NCBI GenBank assembly: GCA_963989385.1
Contig: OZ022502.1
Coordinates: forward strand, 15,921,001 to 15,985,000
Length of the DNA: 64,000 nt
From: Ctena decussata
Taxonomy: Eukaryota > Mollusca > Bivalvia > Lucinida > Lucinidae
Direction of reading: 5' to 3'
Shown here: one piece after another, positions 21,571 through 33,800 of the stretch
Position numbering within the stretch: the first letter of the stretch is position 1
Layout of the letters: each line of letters opens with the position of its first letter
Notes under the pieces: model-generated
The model's input: only the letters and a program-made list of their open reading frames with translations
What the model was told of the DNA's origin: nothing
The model's database searches: none
Translations under genes and position numbers: made by a program

Positions 21571-21611
21571 AGCAATGATTCCATCTTACGTTATGTGATC
21601 TTTTACAACCA

Positions 21612-21759
21612 GGGTTCGAGGTTATAAAACTTGAGAATAATCTCAAACTCAAAATAAAGCACATTTATTTGCTGCTTCCGAGCATGTGCTCGGAAGCAGC
21701 CAATCAGTGTGCTTTATTTTGAGTTTGAGAATGTACTCAAGTTTTATAACCTCCGGGCC
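21612..21759. mobile_element. Family E palindromic MITE, downstream of AIF1
   Basis: GGGTTCGAGGTTATAAAACT to GTTTTATAACCTCCGGGCC, with arms of CTCAAAATAAAGCACA meeting at GAGCATGTGCTC. It lies about 45 bp after the AIF1 polyadenylation signal. Confidence 0.8.
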
Positions 21760-22237
21760 AGGCTGGTACTGTCAAAAATTGACGTTAAAAAGACGTTGAA
21801 TCAGCGTTGATTCAATGTTGATTCAATGTTGATTCAACGTTGTGTGCCTGCTGCGAGTTTTACACAGACCTGTAATAAAAGCATCAGTGTGGCTGGTGGA
21901 GATTCTAGGATTATTTAAAACAGTTCTGAAGGGGGGTGTGATGGAGGGGCAAGGATAGCATCTGGTAACAAGTATAAGAGAATGAAAATTACCAATCACC
22001 AGTCACAGTTATAATAAAAGCATCGCAAACGTCTGCGTGGTACCCCGCCACTGCAAACCTATTTCACTCATCCATTTACTCCTGGTTTATTTTATTCTCT
22101 ATTTTATCACCAGAGATGGGGCAGCCATGCCCCATTGAACAAAACTTTTGTTACGACAGGGTAATTTCACTACTCTGATCACTTATTGAAAGCTGCAAGA
22201 ATCTACAAGATTACTTTCCATTCTGACCACATACTTC

Positions 22238-22327
22238 CCAGCGGGCACATGACGTCAAAATGACGTCAAACGGACGTCGATGCATCGACGTCAGCGTGAC
22301 GTCATTACGACGTCATGTGCCTGCTGG
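22238..22327. mobile_element. MITE made of TGACGTCA palindromes
   Basis: Ends CCAGCGGGCACATGACGTC / GACGTCATGTGCCTGCTGG, 90 bp. It contains three perfect TGACGTCA octamers and six GACGTC cores, and centres on ATGCAT. No target duplication was resolved. Confidence 0.7.
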
Positions 22328-22787
22328 ATTATTTAGTGATTTTTATCATGTGACATGTATGTGGTCAGTGGGCAGGGGCAAATAACCCCCTTAGGAGCAA
22401 ATTTTGATTTCCAGAAGAAGCGTTTTTTACTTCATGCTTATTTGCAAGTTCAGACAAATCTATTTAAATTACGATATTACAGAGATTTTACCATCATTAT
22501 TTGCATGTAGGTTATGTCAGGGGTAAAATAACTCCGATAGGGCAAACTTTTGAACTTTACAGGCTGCTTCTAATACTTTGATCATTTGCTACAAGTTTCA
22601 GAAAAACTGCTTCAAACTATGATTTTATATAAGGATTTCACTAGTAATAATCAGAATTTTGTCAGACTAGTAAATCTTTTCTGCACTGGTACTAATTAAA
22701 AATAGGAGAAAGAATTTTTAAAAAGCGAAATGGCTTTGCATTTGTGATTGGATAGTATGTGCTGTTTGTGGTGTTTCTATATAACTT

Positions 22788-22994
22788 AGGAGCCCCGGTA
22801 GCTCAGTGGGTTAAGCGCTGGCCTACTGATCTAGCGGACCCGGGTTCGAATCCCGCTCGAGGCGAGAATCTTTCCTACCGTAAACGGGGTTCCATTGCAC
22901 ACAGCCTTTCATTATCATCGTCCCATCGTCCTGATATGACTGAAATACTGTTGAAAAAGGACGTAAAATCGCAAGTCATCCATCCATCCATCCA
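22788..22994 (+). mobile_element. tRNA-derived SINE (family 2)
   Basis: Head GGTAGCTCAGTGGGTTAAGC with B box GGTTCGAATCC, body, and (ATCC)n tail. It has the 12-bp duplication TCTATATAACTT (22776-22787, 22995-23006). Confidence 0.9.
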
Positions 22995-23216
22995 TCTATA
23001 TAACTTTTCTTCATGAACTTCTAACAATCTTACCCTCAGGTATCAAAGATAATATAAACTTTAAAGTTTATGACTGAAATACTGTTGACTGAAATACTGT
23101 TGAAAAAGGACGTAAAATCGCAAGTCATCCATCCATCCATCCATCTATATAACTTTTCTTCATGAACTTCTAACAATCTTACCCTCAGGTATCAAAGATA
23201 ATATAAACTTTAAAGT
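22938..23216 (+). repeat. 149-bp tandem duplication containing a SINE tail
   Basis: GACTGAAATACTGTTG...TAAACTTTAAAGT occurs at 22938 and again at 23087 almost unchanged. It includes the SINE's (ATCC)n tail and downstream target duplication, so it postdates the SINE. Confidence 0.85.
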
Positions 23217-23226
23217 CTCCCTTTCA

Positions 23227-23694
23227 TATGGTGGCTGGTTTGTGCCATTTCGTCTTTTCGTCTTGTCGCCGCGAAAAGACGCCAGGCGAAAAGACGAAAA
23301 GACGCCACGCGAAAAGACGAAAAGACGAAAAAACGCCATGCGAAAAGACGAAAAGACGAAATAACGACATGCGAAAAGACGAAAAGACGCCAGGCGAAAA
23401 GACGAAAAGACGAAAAGACGCCACGCGAAATGACGACAAAATAAGAGTTTCAAATGGCGTCTTTTCGCATGGCGTTTTTTCGTCTTTTCGCGCTGAAATT
23501 TCGTCTTTTCGCGTGGCGGGTTTCGTCTTTTCGTCTTTTCGCATGGCGTTATTTCGTCTTTTCGTCTTTTCGCATGGCGTTTTTTCGTCTTTTCGTCTTT
23601 TCGCATGGCGTCTTTTCGTCTTTTCGTCTTTTCGCCTGGCGTCTTTTCGCGGCGACAAGACGAAAAGACGAAATGGCACAAACCAGCCACCATA
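23227..23694. mobile_element. Octamer foldback element, copy 2 (468 bp)
   Basis: Same architecture and termini as the element at 432-907, with its own 6-bp duplication CTTTCA (23221-23226, 23695-23700). It is 8 bp shorter, accounted for by one fewer octamer in the first block of the left arm. It inserted at the edge of a tandem duplication that contains a SINE tail. Confidence 0.9.
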
Positions 23695-24092
23695 CTTTCA
23701 TGCATAATATGGTATCATATTCGCATTAAGCCTGATATTATGCAATAATATATTTCTTTGCATGTACGATCCAGTTAGAAAAAAACAAACAACTGTGTGT
23801 GATCAGATGACTGATTAAACTGCATGTTTACGCGCATGAACGATTTTTAGATGTGTCAGGCCCTGAGGGGCGTGGTTGCCAAATTTGATGATGAAGGATC
23901 AGTTGATTTTTAGTGGACTAGTGGCCGAACTCATAATCTCCGCCATTTTACCAAGGGAACCAACTTTTGTGACTTCCTGTTTGTATCCGTGAAGGACGTA
24001 TAGGAAAGACGGGTAAATTCGGACAGCGGGTAAATTCGGCCAGTGACATTGTTGCCTTTATATATAGTTGTTTGGAATTTAAACAAAATTAA

Positions 24093-24170
24093 CTGGGCAA
24101 ACAGTGAAAATCCTAATAAGACGGCTCATTATGAGCCATCTCATCTGGATTGTCACTGTTTGCAATGGTA
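24093..24170. repeat. Family B hairpin core
   Basis: GCAAACAGTG...CACTGTTTGC enclosing AAGACGGCTCATTATGAGCC; only the central part is recognisable. Confidence 0.6.
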
Positions 24171-24231
24171 TGTCCGAATTTACCCTCTGTCCGAAATTAC
24201 TCGACTCCACTCTAGCTGTTCCAAGGTCGGG

Positions 24232-24362
24232 ATAACTCTTAAAGGAAAGGATTTGCTCTGAAATCAAATTCTTTCCTTTAAGTGTTGACTGTTGACCACA
24301 TTGCATTGGGAAAGAAAGAAGAAAGAAAGAAGCAATAGTTACTTCCCCCGAAAGTCTATCCA
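24232..24362. mobile_element. Family I MITE, intergenic
   Basis: AACTCTTAAAGGAAAGGATT and complement AATTCTTTCCTTTAAG, then a GAAAGAAAGAAG tract. Confidence 0.6.
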
Positions 24363-24369
24363 TGTTACA

Positions 24370-25140
24370 ATGTCATAGTTTCAATAGTTGCGCAAAGAAA
24401 GGGGGTTTCATGTCTTATGTGCTCAGGAAATCTAGTGTTTGAAGAGAATGGTCTGCAGTCCGTTAATAACATGTATTACAAATCACTTATATTAGGTAGA
24501 ACTAACATGGACAATTTCTTAACTTTTTCGCTTGACTCTTGTTTTTTGTACATTATATATTTTATATACAAAATGGTTACGCTTTCACATAGCCTAGTAG
24601 GCGCAAGGAAAGAGGGGGTTGGAGGCCTCTCCTTTCGTTGCCTTGTCCTTTCCTGATTCGAAAGAAGTACGAGTACCCATTTACTGCTTGGTTAACAGTG
24701 AGAGTTTTCCAGTCCGACATAAGTTGTCCCAATTCGGGATTGGAATCCGCGAGCAGGTGCCGAGTGCCGACGGAGTAGGCCTCACCGTTCAGTACAGTTT
24801 TTGAAACGTTGGCAATTTGGGTTCACTAACGCCTACAGTGATGTCAGTTACAGCTTAAGCACCGTGGGAGGGGTGGGGGGAGGTTCAGAGTTCACAGTAA
24901 AACCAAGAAAACTAAACTGGTTCATTTTAAACATCCTGTCCTCTTCGATTTGGAAAGGGGACGGACAGACAGACTCGGAGCCAGGAGTATGCAGCCATGG
25001 ATTCCGTTGAGCCATCTGGGTAACATAGTATGACAATTGGACAAAACCGCAAAGTCCAACTGAAATGTTATGAAAATGCAAAAAATGTCATTCATGCTTT
25101 AGATTAGACCGTCACAATGCTTCAACGCAGCATTTGGTTC
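24370..25140. other. No feature recognised
   Basis: Several short open frames, none with recognisable motifs or splice context. Confidence 0.45.
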
Positions 25141-25141
25141 A

Positions 25142-25364
25142 GGGGCCGTATTCATAAAGCCACTTAAGTCGTTGCTATGCTGTTGCTAAGGCTGAATATC
25201 TATAAAGGAGATTCACTAAAACTATGAAATTTTGTCTGGAGGAACAGTCTTTGTAAGACTGTTCCTCCAGAGCACATTTCATAGTTGTATGGAATCTCCT
25301 TCAAAGAAATTTAGCCTTAGCAACAGCATAGCAACCACCTAAGTCGTTTTATGAATACGACCCC
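25142..25364. mobile_element. Family F palindromic MITE, intergenic
   Basis: GGGGCCGTATTCATAAAGCC ... GAATACGACCCC with the same GGAGGAACAGTCT hairpin. Confidence 0.8.
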
Positions 25365-25480
25365 TGATGGGAAATCCCTAGGCCACAAGCTGGGCGCCGA
25401 ATTGTCACAGTTTTAGCTTGAAATTCGTTTACTATGGAAAAGCCATACGGAGTTTCTTCCATCAGCAGTCATAAAGATTT

Positions 25481-25720
25481 TGAGCTGCGACACGACAAAA
25501 CCAACAACGCGGCATGTCTGCCCAGCGAAGACCCAGATCAGCCTGGGCAGCCACCCAGTCTGATCAAAGTATTCCCTGTGTGTTTAAAGGGTTGCTAAGG
25601 GACTAAGCTAGCTTCATGCGGACAGCAAAGACTCTGATCAGACTGGGCGGATGCCCAGGCTGATCTGAGTCTTCGCTGGGTGCACACGGCACTTTGTTGG
25701 TTTTGTCGTGTCGCGGCTCA
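25481..25720. mobile_element. Family A MITE, intergenic
   Basis: TGAGCTGCGACACGACAAAA ... TTTTGTCGTGTCGCGGCTCA. Arms are nearly complete. Confidence 0.83.
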
Positions 25721-27329
25721 AAAAATTAAGACATTCAGTCAAGGGACACAAATTACAGGACTCGACAAATCAAAATTTGATCTACTTGTGCAGTACAGAA
25801 GTTCTAAGAAAAATGCTGATTTTTTCCCCTATATAGCTTATACATTTTCTGGGCAAGTAAATAAATATTTTACTTGCCCAGCAAAATTTTCAAATTGTAC
25901 TGGGCAGTCGGACAAGGGATTTGTCAGGCCCTGCATTATATGGAAAGGCGCATTAAAAATCACTAAATGCGTAAATCAAAGGGAGATCATTTTCTGCATA
26001 AGCATTTTAAAACTTAATTTTACAGCCATTGACCCTTTAAAAATCCAATCTGGTGTGATTTTCCTGCTGTCTAGGCAAAGCAGTCTAGGGTGTCAGCAAC
26101 GATTAGCTCCTGTGCACGTGCAAACAAAATCAGATACGGAATTTACTGAAAATTGTTTTGCTGAGATAATTCTTACAGGGTTCAAAGGAGACTAAGAATT
26201 TTTTAATGCATTTTGTGGTCGGATATCTCGCAAATTATATAAAATGATATTTGATCTAGAAAGAAAAATACACTGTCTAGAATTTCGACTATAGAACTGG
26301 ATACTTTTTTATTTTGGCTGAGTACATGTATATACTTTCCTAAAACATGGCAACAGTCGAGCATCCCACCACCTCACTCCCGCTTCTTTAGAAGTTACCC
26401 AAAATGCATGCAACTGGATGTAACGGTTTCTTTCGAACGCCCCTTAAAATTCCAAAACCTGTACAGAAAATGCGTTCAGAACAGGGATCAGAGCCAGATG
26501 GAACATCACAGAACAGGTTTCCAACCTCCGACTAGTATGTGACGTCATCACCATCAAAATCTCCACCCAAAATATACATGCACCTGATGTAGCGGTTTCT
26601 TTTGAACGCGTTAAGGGAGGGTGCTTCTACATACTATTCCAGGAATAGTATGAGACGTCATCACCATCAAAATCTCAACCGTGTTTGTTTACATTTCTGA
26701 AACGCCTTAGAACGTGTATGAAAGGCTGCCTTTTGCATATATGTCCTGAAAGTGTTACTCTTTTCCCAACGGTTTATTTTTGGGCCAATCGGTAACACAG
26801 ACAACATGGGTAATACTGCTGATTAGGGTTAGTATTCAGTTTAGGGGTTAGGGTTAGTATTAGGGTTAGGGCCCGTAAAATAGGGTTGTGTTAGGGTTAG
26901 TATTGTGTTCCCTCATTAGCCTGTAACCCGAATACATGATACATTATGCCATATGGTACCCTGCATTTACGTTATGTTTGTCTGTTTTTCGTTATCCAAT
27001 GAAACATCAGGATCAGAATCAGAATTGTTTGCTGGTGATACGTCCATGGACAATCATTCACCAGGACCTGTGAATCAGGAAAGCTAGTCCCTAGCCCTTA
27101 TAAGAGAAGTTAACTCAGTAACTGAATCCTCTGCACCCTCAGCAGCAGAAATAAGTGAATCTTCCAGGGAGTTCCAATCTCTAATAGTCTGGGGGAAAAA
27201 ACTGGACTTGTAAATGTTACAAAATTTGCAGTTATGTTACCTGTTAAATCTAAATGTTCTCTGCATTGGGTATCTATAAAACTAGAAACGGAACAGAATT
27301 GAAATAAGCAGAGGTGAAGTGAAGTGGCG
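25721..27329. other. Intergenic; partial local duplication
   Basis: 25727-26195 is open but unrecognised, with ACTTGCCCAG words in both orientations. At 26390-26700 the segment CACCATCAAAATCTC(C/A)ACC, with GTAACGGTTTCTTTCGAACGC-like partners, is partly duplicated. The telomere-like stretch follows. Confidence 0.45.
26826..26910. repeat. Degenerate interstitial telomere-like repeat
   Basis: GGGTTAGTATTAGGGTTAGG and neighbouring TTAGGG-like units, broken by TTAGTATT variants. Weaker similarity at 20064-20100. Confidence 0.6.
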
Positions 27330-27339
27330 AAAAAAAAAA
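27330..27339 (-). terminator. Pol III terminator of tRNA-Asp
   Basis: A run of ten A on the plus strand (T on the transcribed sense) starts 3 nt past the tRNA 3' end, the standard oligo-T stop for RNA polymerase III. Confidence 0.85.
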
Positions 27340-27341
27340 GC

Positions 27342-27413
27342 CTCCCCGGCGGGGAATCGAACCCCGGTCTCCCGCGTGACAGGCGGGGATACTTACCACT
27401 ATACTACCGAGGA
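27342..27413 (-). tRNA. tRNA-Asp (anticodon GTC)
   Basis: A 72-nt cloverleaf on the minus strand. The acceptor stem TCCTCGG pairs with CCGGGGA (one T-G and the rest canonical or wobble), with discriminator G. A box is TAGTATAGTGG, the anticodon loop CTGTCAC gives GTC, and B box GGTTCGATTCC is intact. It matches the eukaryotic tRNA-Asp consensus almost base for base and has no SINE body, so it looks functional, unlike the tRNA-like SINE heads elsewhere in the window. It is divergent from NUS1. Confidence 0.95.
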
Positions 27414-27599
27414 CACACTGTCATGAGCATTTTCAATGCTATATTAACACAAAAGCACCGTGTAACAAATTCTCGTGACAGGAAGTCCAACCGGAAGTAT
27501 GCACCGAGTGGTCCGATTAAAAATCCACGAGTAGCCGGCGAATATGTACAGAAAATTTTATTGAATTTGTGACTATTTTAACGCTTCAAAGCAGCCATA

Positions 27600-27867
27600 A
27601 TGTTCGACAGTATAATTTTACGCCTAATCCATTATGTCTTAGCGCTTGGTACTTTTTTAAAACTATGGATATTTCGTGTACCGGCGCTTTCGTACAAAAA
27701 GTCAGTTCCCAGAACTGTTCAATCTGACGCAAGAACTTTTAAGAAATTACCAATTCATATAGGATTACTGGTTTTAGAAAACGAAATTTCATATTCTGAT
27801 ATAGCAAATACATTACTATGGTCAGCAGCAATGGGAGTTTCGTACATTAGTGTGTATGACACAGACG
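27600..27867 (+). CDS. NUS1: NUS1 coding exon 1 (membrane segment, start of fold)
   Basis: 89 codons plus one base, ending SVYDTDG across donor GTAAGG. Contains the membrane segment and the KLPIHIGLL / SYISVYD core. It begins 186 nt from the 5' end of the divergent tRNA-Asp gene, so both promoters share this short interval. Confidence 0.93.
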
Positions 27868-30800
27868 GTAAGGGAAAATATTTTGCCTAAGATTCGCCCC
27901 AAGCGTTTTCGTACCAATTTCATCATTTATTATATAGAGATTCAAATTGACATATTTACTGGGATTGTTTTATTAAAAAATAAACAAACAAAAAATTAGT
28001 TAATTTTTATACAGAGTTTCCTTAATTCTGACAGAAATAGGGATAGTTCAGTAGCCTAGGTGGTCAATTGACCATGCAATGCCTTAAACATGAGACACAC
28101 TGTTTTTAACCTGCTTTTAACTTTTTCACTCTATTTTAATTAACTAACACTGTCACGCTTTTACTTCATGTCTTCCTCTCTCTGTTTACTAACTTGCATT
28201 GGCGCGCATCCAGTCCTGCACGTAATCCTCGCGAGGGGGTGTTGCAGTATCAATAGATAGATAGGTCTACCAAATTGACAAAGTTTCAAATTATATGTTG
28301 ATCAGCAAGTTATTTGTCATTTTTCAGAAGTGACCATTTGTAAATTGACAACTTAGTGCACTCAAAACCATGTTTTTCATGAAGTAGCCGTGCAATATTG
28401 AGGTTTCCATATAAGTTCGACCATGCCAATATTGACCATGCTTCTTTCTTTTATTTCTGCCGTAAATCCCGCCTGTTAAAGGCGCACCTCCATATGGAGT
28501 AAAAGTTGATATTTGCAAAGTTACAATACTAGGGTAAAACACTTTAAAATCATACAGTTGTCAAATAAAACAATCTAGGTAGTTTATATGAACACAATAA
28601 AGTATAAAATCCATGCACACTAAGAATATAAAAGTTTCTGACACTCTACGATCCAAACGTAAAATGTACTTATTTGGTAGATGAAGATGTATGATTGTAA
28701 TTGCTTATTTCAGTGCCAACTAACACTTAGAAAAGTCAAATACAGGTTTGGTTTGTGCTATATCTGCGAAATTAAAGTTCAGATTTGGTATGGAATTTTC
28801 TGTAGCACAAGAGTGAACTGCAGGACTTTCTTGTTGGATGATTACTGTTTAGTCCTACCTCAAGAATACCATAGAAAAACCCATAAAGAAACTTGAAACA
28901 CTGCTCCTCAAATAACACACCAAGCAAGGTAGTGTACATTTCCAAAAATGATAGCTGATCTCAACATAAAGAGTTCTCAAACTACACTATGTGGAAATTC
29001 CATTTTGTATGATTACTTTGTGAAACTTAGGACAGTAAATACACCAATTTGTCCTTTTACAAATAGCGGGGTTTGTGAAATGACAAATAATTTGTCAATC
29101 TACAAATATTAAGTCAGTTTGTCAATTTCCTAGACCTGTTTACGGATGTTTCACACCTTTACAGTTCGCTACCTATACATGTTTGCTACCAACCTTTTCG
29201 CTACCATTACACTTTTGCTACGCAACATATTGGCTACCTGGCACAATTATAGCCACCTGGATTTTGGGAAAGATATTGCAGTAAAAAAGCCAAATTGGCA
29301 AAAAAAAATTAAAAAAAATAAACATTAATATTGTATTTCCTGCATGGTGTAATCACTTTCCTGTTGTTTATATTTCTGTATGATTTATGTACACTATAAT
29401 TACTATTTATAATTACATAATATAGATGTTGTTTAAATCAATTTGTCATTTAAAAGTCTTTCAGTTACAGGCCAACTTCGTTATGTCAAACTTGCTTATC
29501 TCGAAAACCCTGCTTGTGTCGAAGTGATCTCCCATTCCCGAACATTCCCCCCTATATACTATTGCATTTCAACCTCTGTTATGTCGAACTCGCTTATAAC
29601 GAAAACACTGCTATATCGAAGTGATTTTTGATTCCCCTCCGACACTTTCCATGTGTTTTACCACTGTTTGTGTCGAAGTCAAAATGTGTATTAACGATGG
29701 AAAGATTGTGTAGACGTTTTGCGGTAATGAAAAACCTGCATATTTTTGTCTCAAAGCAAATTGGTACAAACATCGAACAATAACAATGAAAAAGAACGAT
29801 TTACCGAACAATTGTCTTTAATTGATCGCAGTTCAATCAATTATCCCAAATAAACAATAATTATCCAATGATTGCGTGAAACGATGCAGACATTGTTTTG
29901 TTGATCAGCTGTTTTTGTGTGTAAGTTAATTGACCTTGAACCGCTATACGTCACAGGTAAGGTGCGTTCGATTTGAACCAAAGTTCGGTCAATTAGGCGC
30001 CTTTGAAACTTAATTGATTGAACAGTATTGAGCGGCGCTCTTTGATGCGGGCTATTAGTAACAATCCCATTTTCAGTAGAAACAGTTTTTTTTATATGGA
30101 CGGACGCTCGGCGCCCCGTTACTGCGGCTATTGATTCGTTCCGCTGAGGTGTGGGGGCAACGTCGATACTACTACCCGAGTACTACTACTAGAAACAGTT
30201 TTACTACGTTCGTGCTGCACATGTTTTGTAGAAATACTGACTCTACGAAAGTTAAGATATTGTACATGTATAGAACAAAAATTTTGGTGACGTCACAATT
30301 TGCCTATCTCGAACTTCGGAAAACTCGAAGTGGGTTCTCCATTCCCTTGGAATTCGAGATATCGAAGTTGGCCTGTATTTAATGTTATTTAAAATGAGAA
30401 ATAAAAAACAATCAATTAAACATTTATTTTTAATACAGGAACGCAAATTAAAATCAATTAAAAACTCAGCTTTAAATCATTTCTTCAAGCATGTTTTTCG
30501 TTCTAAATTAACGGTCAACTGAAGAGCAACAGTGAACAGCAACAAGGTAGCAAAACTACTTGGGCCTAAAAGGTGCGTAAAATACTGAGTCAGAGTAGCG
30601 ACCTCTCCTAGTGCGAAACTACAAGGTAGGGAAAGATTCGTAAATCATCTCAAATGACTTGTTCAGTCACAGACGCATGTGAACAGACATTCCTTGAGCA
30701 CTTTATTGAAATGTAACCCTGTGCAATGAAGACTCAATTAACACAAGATTTGTTGATGAGGGAGAATTTTGGAAAGTTTGTAAACATGCACTAGTTTCTG

Positions 30801-33800
30801 ATGGCCATAGTTTCAAGAGTCAGTTATCAAAACAGTCATATACACTTTATGCCTCAACAGTCATATACACTCTGTGGTCAGATATTGTCTGCTGTTGATA
30901 AATTCTTTCGAAATTTGTCACCACCGCCACTCAGTTTAGCTCTTAAAGCGCCAAAAATTAAAAGAGTTAACTTTGCAAACAGTGTAGATCCAGATGAGGT
31001 GGCTCATAATGAGCCACCTCATCTGAATCTACACTGTTAGCCCTCTAGTGTTCGAATTCTCAATATGATATAGCTTGGACGTAACATTTTTTGAAATTCT
31101 GCAGACATAAATTTTGTCGTCTGCTTTTTGGCGCATTAAGGGTTAGCTATTATCCTTTGTCATCCCGTATTCTTCTGCAGTGCAGCAGATCCTATCTTTA
31201 GTTTTACAAACAAGAAATGATAAGCCACTATGATGTTGATGCCTATGGCAGTGGAGAGTTCCATAATATCACAGCATTTTAAACAGTGGCAAGTACTGGT
31301 ATCTTGTAGAATCAAAACACTTGAAAGTTTATGCAGCAAGAACTTAAGTGTTAGGAATGTTTTTGATCAATGTATAAAGACAGGCCATATTCAGTTCCTT
31401 TGCAGTTCTGAACAAAAACTTTTTATCATCAGTTGCACTCTGGTTTTCCATAGATTTGCATTGACTACCACCGCTGCCACTAACAAATTCCTTAAGCTTA
31501 TGACACCTAGAACGGCTAGGTCCAGTTGTTTGATTTAAATTGATTAACTAGTTTGTCAGTTTGGTTTAAACAATATTTTATTCAGTATACTGTACATAGA
31601 TGTGCGTACATACAGCAATCTTTTTTATAACATGCAAACATACATAGGGTAACTTTCGATTTTTAACTTGCAGGTATAGTAAAAAGAAACAAGTCAACTT
31701 TGTATGATGCTGTTTTACAAAACCAGAAACACACTACAGATTCTGAATGTTCCAAAAAGGAACTTAAGATACATTCCGGCATGAACATGCAAAACTCAAA
31801 GTGTAAGTATTTCAGTATAACCCAGAGCTCCAGATGTCGTAAGATGGGGTTTGAGGATAATTTTGTCATTTCTCTGTAGAAACTTACAGCGAGCCAGCTA
31901 TGAGCCACCTCAGTGAGGCAATTCTAATGAAGAGGGGTGGGGCATGTTTTATTGAGAAAGACCAGGATAATCAGCTGATACTTTATCCGGAACTCTATCT
32001 TGCTCTAGAATATTTTTATTTTTACTAGAAAAGAGCCCGCGCAAGCGCGGAAATATTTCATGATGGTCAAGTTTATATAAAAAAAGCGAGTTTTAATTTT
32101 TCAATGTAAATGGCCTTAGGCCCAGGTGAAGATATGACCTTTACCACGAATACTCACTAAAGCTTCATTTACCTAATTAGTTGTCTGCATCTACAAACTT
32201 TCAGGTAGCAGACTGCATTGTTTCTAAAAAAAATCAACTTTTTTATACTTTTTCATATAGAAAAACCTAAGTGACTCAAAAGTTGACATTGCCGTAAAAC
32301 AAATCAAGGTCATCCCAGGGTCATCATTTATATAAATTTTGTTGAGCTTTTGAGTCCTTGATGCGACATGCTAAGTTTCATGATCATAGGATTTGTGGTT
32401 CTGGGGGAGAATTGGTTGATTTGATGCTTAACGTCCACGGTAAACAGCTAAGGTCATGTTGGGACGGTCAGTTAACCTAACCACACTATTCCTGGGCAGG
32501 CTTAGACCTCCTAAGCGGTTAACCAGTACTAAGTGCACATACTTTCGACAACTGCCCTTCTTGAATCAGCGGAAGGAGAAACGAAAGTATGTGGCCAGAC
32601 CGGGTTTCGAACCCAGGACCTCTGACTTATGAGTCAGGTGCCCTACCGATTGCGCTACGCGGTCCGACGTGGTTCTGGGGGAGAAGATTTTTGAATTTTT
32701 TTACCATAATAAATGTTTGCCATCTTGGTTATGTGACTTGTCCTGGGTATTTTTTTTTTCTGGAAAAATTGGGTCCTGGAACATTTTGGGGGAAAATATT
32801 CAAGCCCTCTGAAGACTAAAGGCTTATTTAGCTTCGTTGAATCATTGAAATTGATTTGTCTGCTTCGCTGGAAAAAATGCCCTTTCTTACCTGGCGCATG
32901 TGTGTTAACCTTAGACATTTTTAATTTTTGTCTTTTCGAAAGTTCAGTTCAGTTTGAATTCTCCTAACGACGTTCCCCAAGTGGCTCAGCGGTACGTAAC
33001 CATAGCCGCACACTTGGCGCCGTGTGTCCGTCCAACTTTTCAAAAGACCATATGCGTTGAGCTTTATTCTTCAATGGGCGAGTTCGATTGGCTACTCGTA
33101 TTGACTATCGTTCTGGAAGAAAATGGGTCGTTTCGAGCCAGGGCCGTCGGGACTATGACCATTTAGTTCTTCATCCGTTTAGACATATGAGCAAAAATAC
33201 AAAAATAAATCGTGATTTATGGGGAATGACGTACGTTCATGGGTCGGATTTTTTGCATTAGAACCTGCTAAATTTGGACTTGCTAAGCAGCGCGCCGATA
33301 TAACGACGCAGAACCGAAACGACCACATTAATTTAAAACCTGTATTCGTGTACACGATAATTTCACTCGAACGCACCCATTGTTGAAAAAAAAAATTCGA
33401 CCAATAGTCGAAGTTTCTAGAAAAATACTTGGGAGAATTTAAAATGAAAGACGAATTTAATTCCCAAATTCTTTAAATCTATGGAAACTAAAACACACGC
33501 TAACCGAAATTATCAATGATAGCAATATGCGAAAGAACCAGTATAGAAATTACGCTTGAAAATGCCACCAATTTTGCAGTTTATGCGTTACTTCGTTTAT
33601 TTAGTATTATAGATTAACATATTTATTATTTTTTCCCATAAAACTACTGTAATGTGCGTAAGTATTGGGACACCTGAAATAATTCATTTTCCATTTGTTT
33701 GTTCCAAATGGAAAATGAATTATTTCAGGTGTCCCAAAATTTAGGCACATTACAGTATATTGTAGCTCCTCATCAAAACTGTCTCCCTCTGTGAGTTTTA

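Noticed and set aside
25680..26195. 171-codon open frame starting in a family A MITE
   Set aside because: The first 13 codons are MITE terminus; the rest matches no known protein and has no splice partners.
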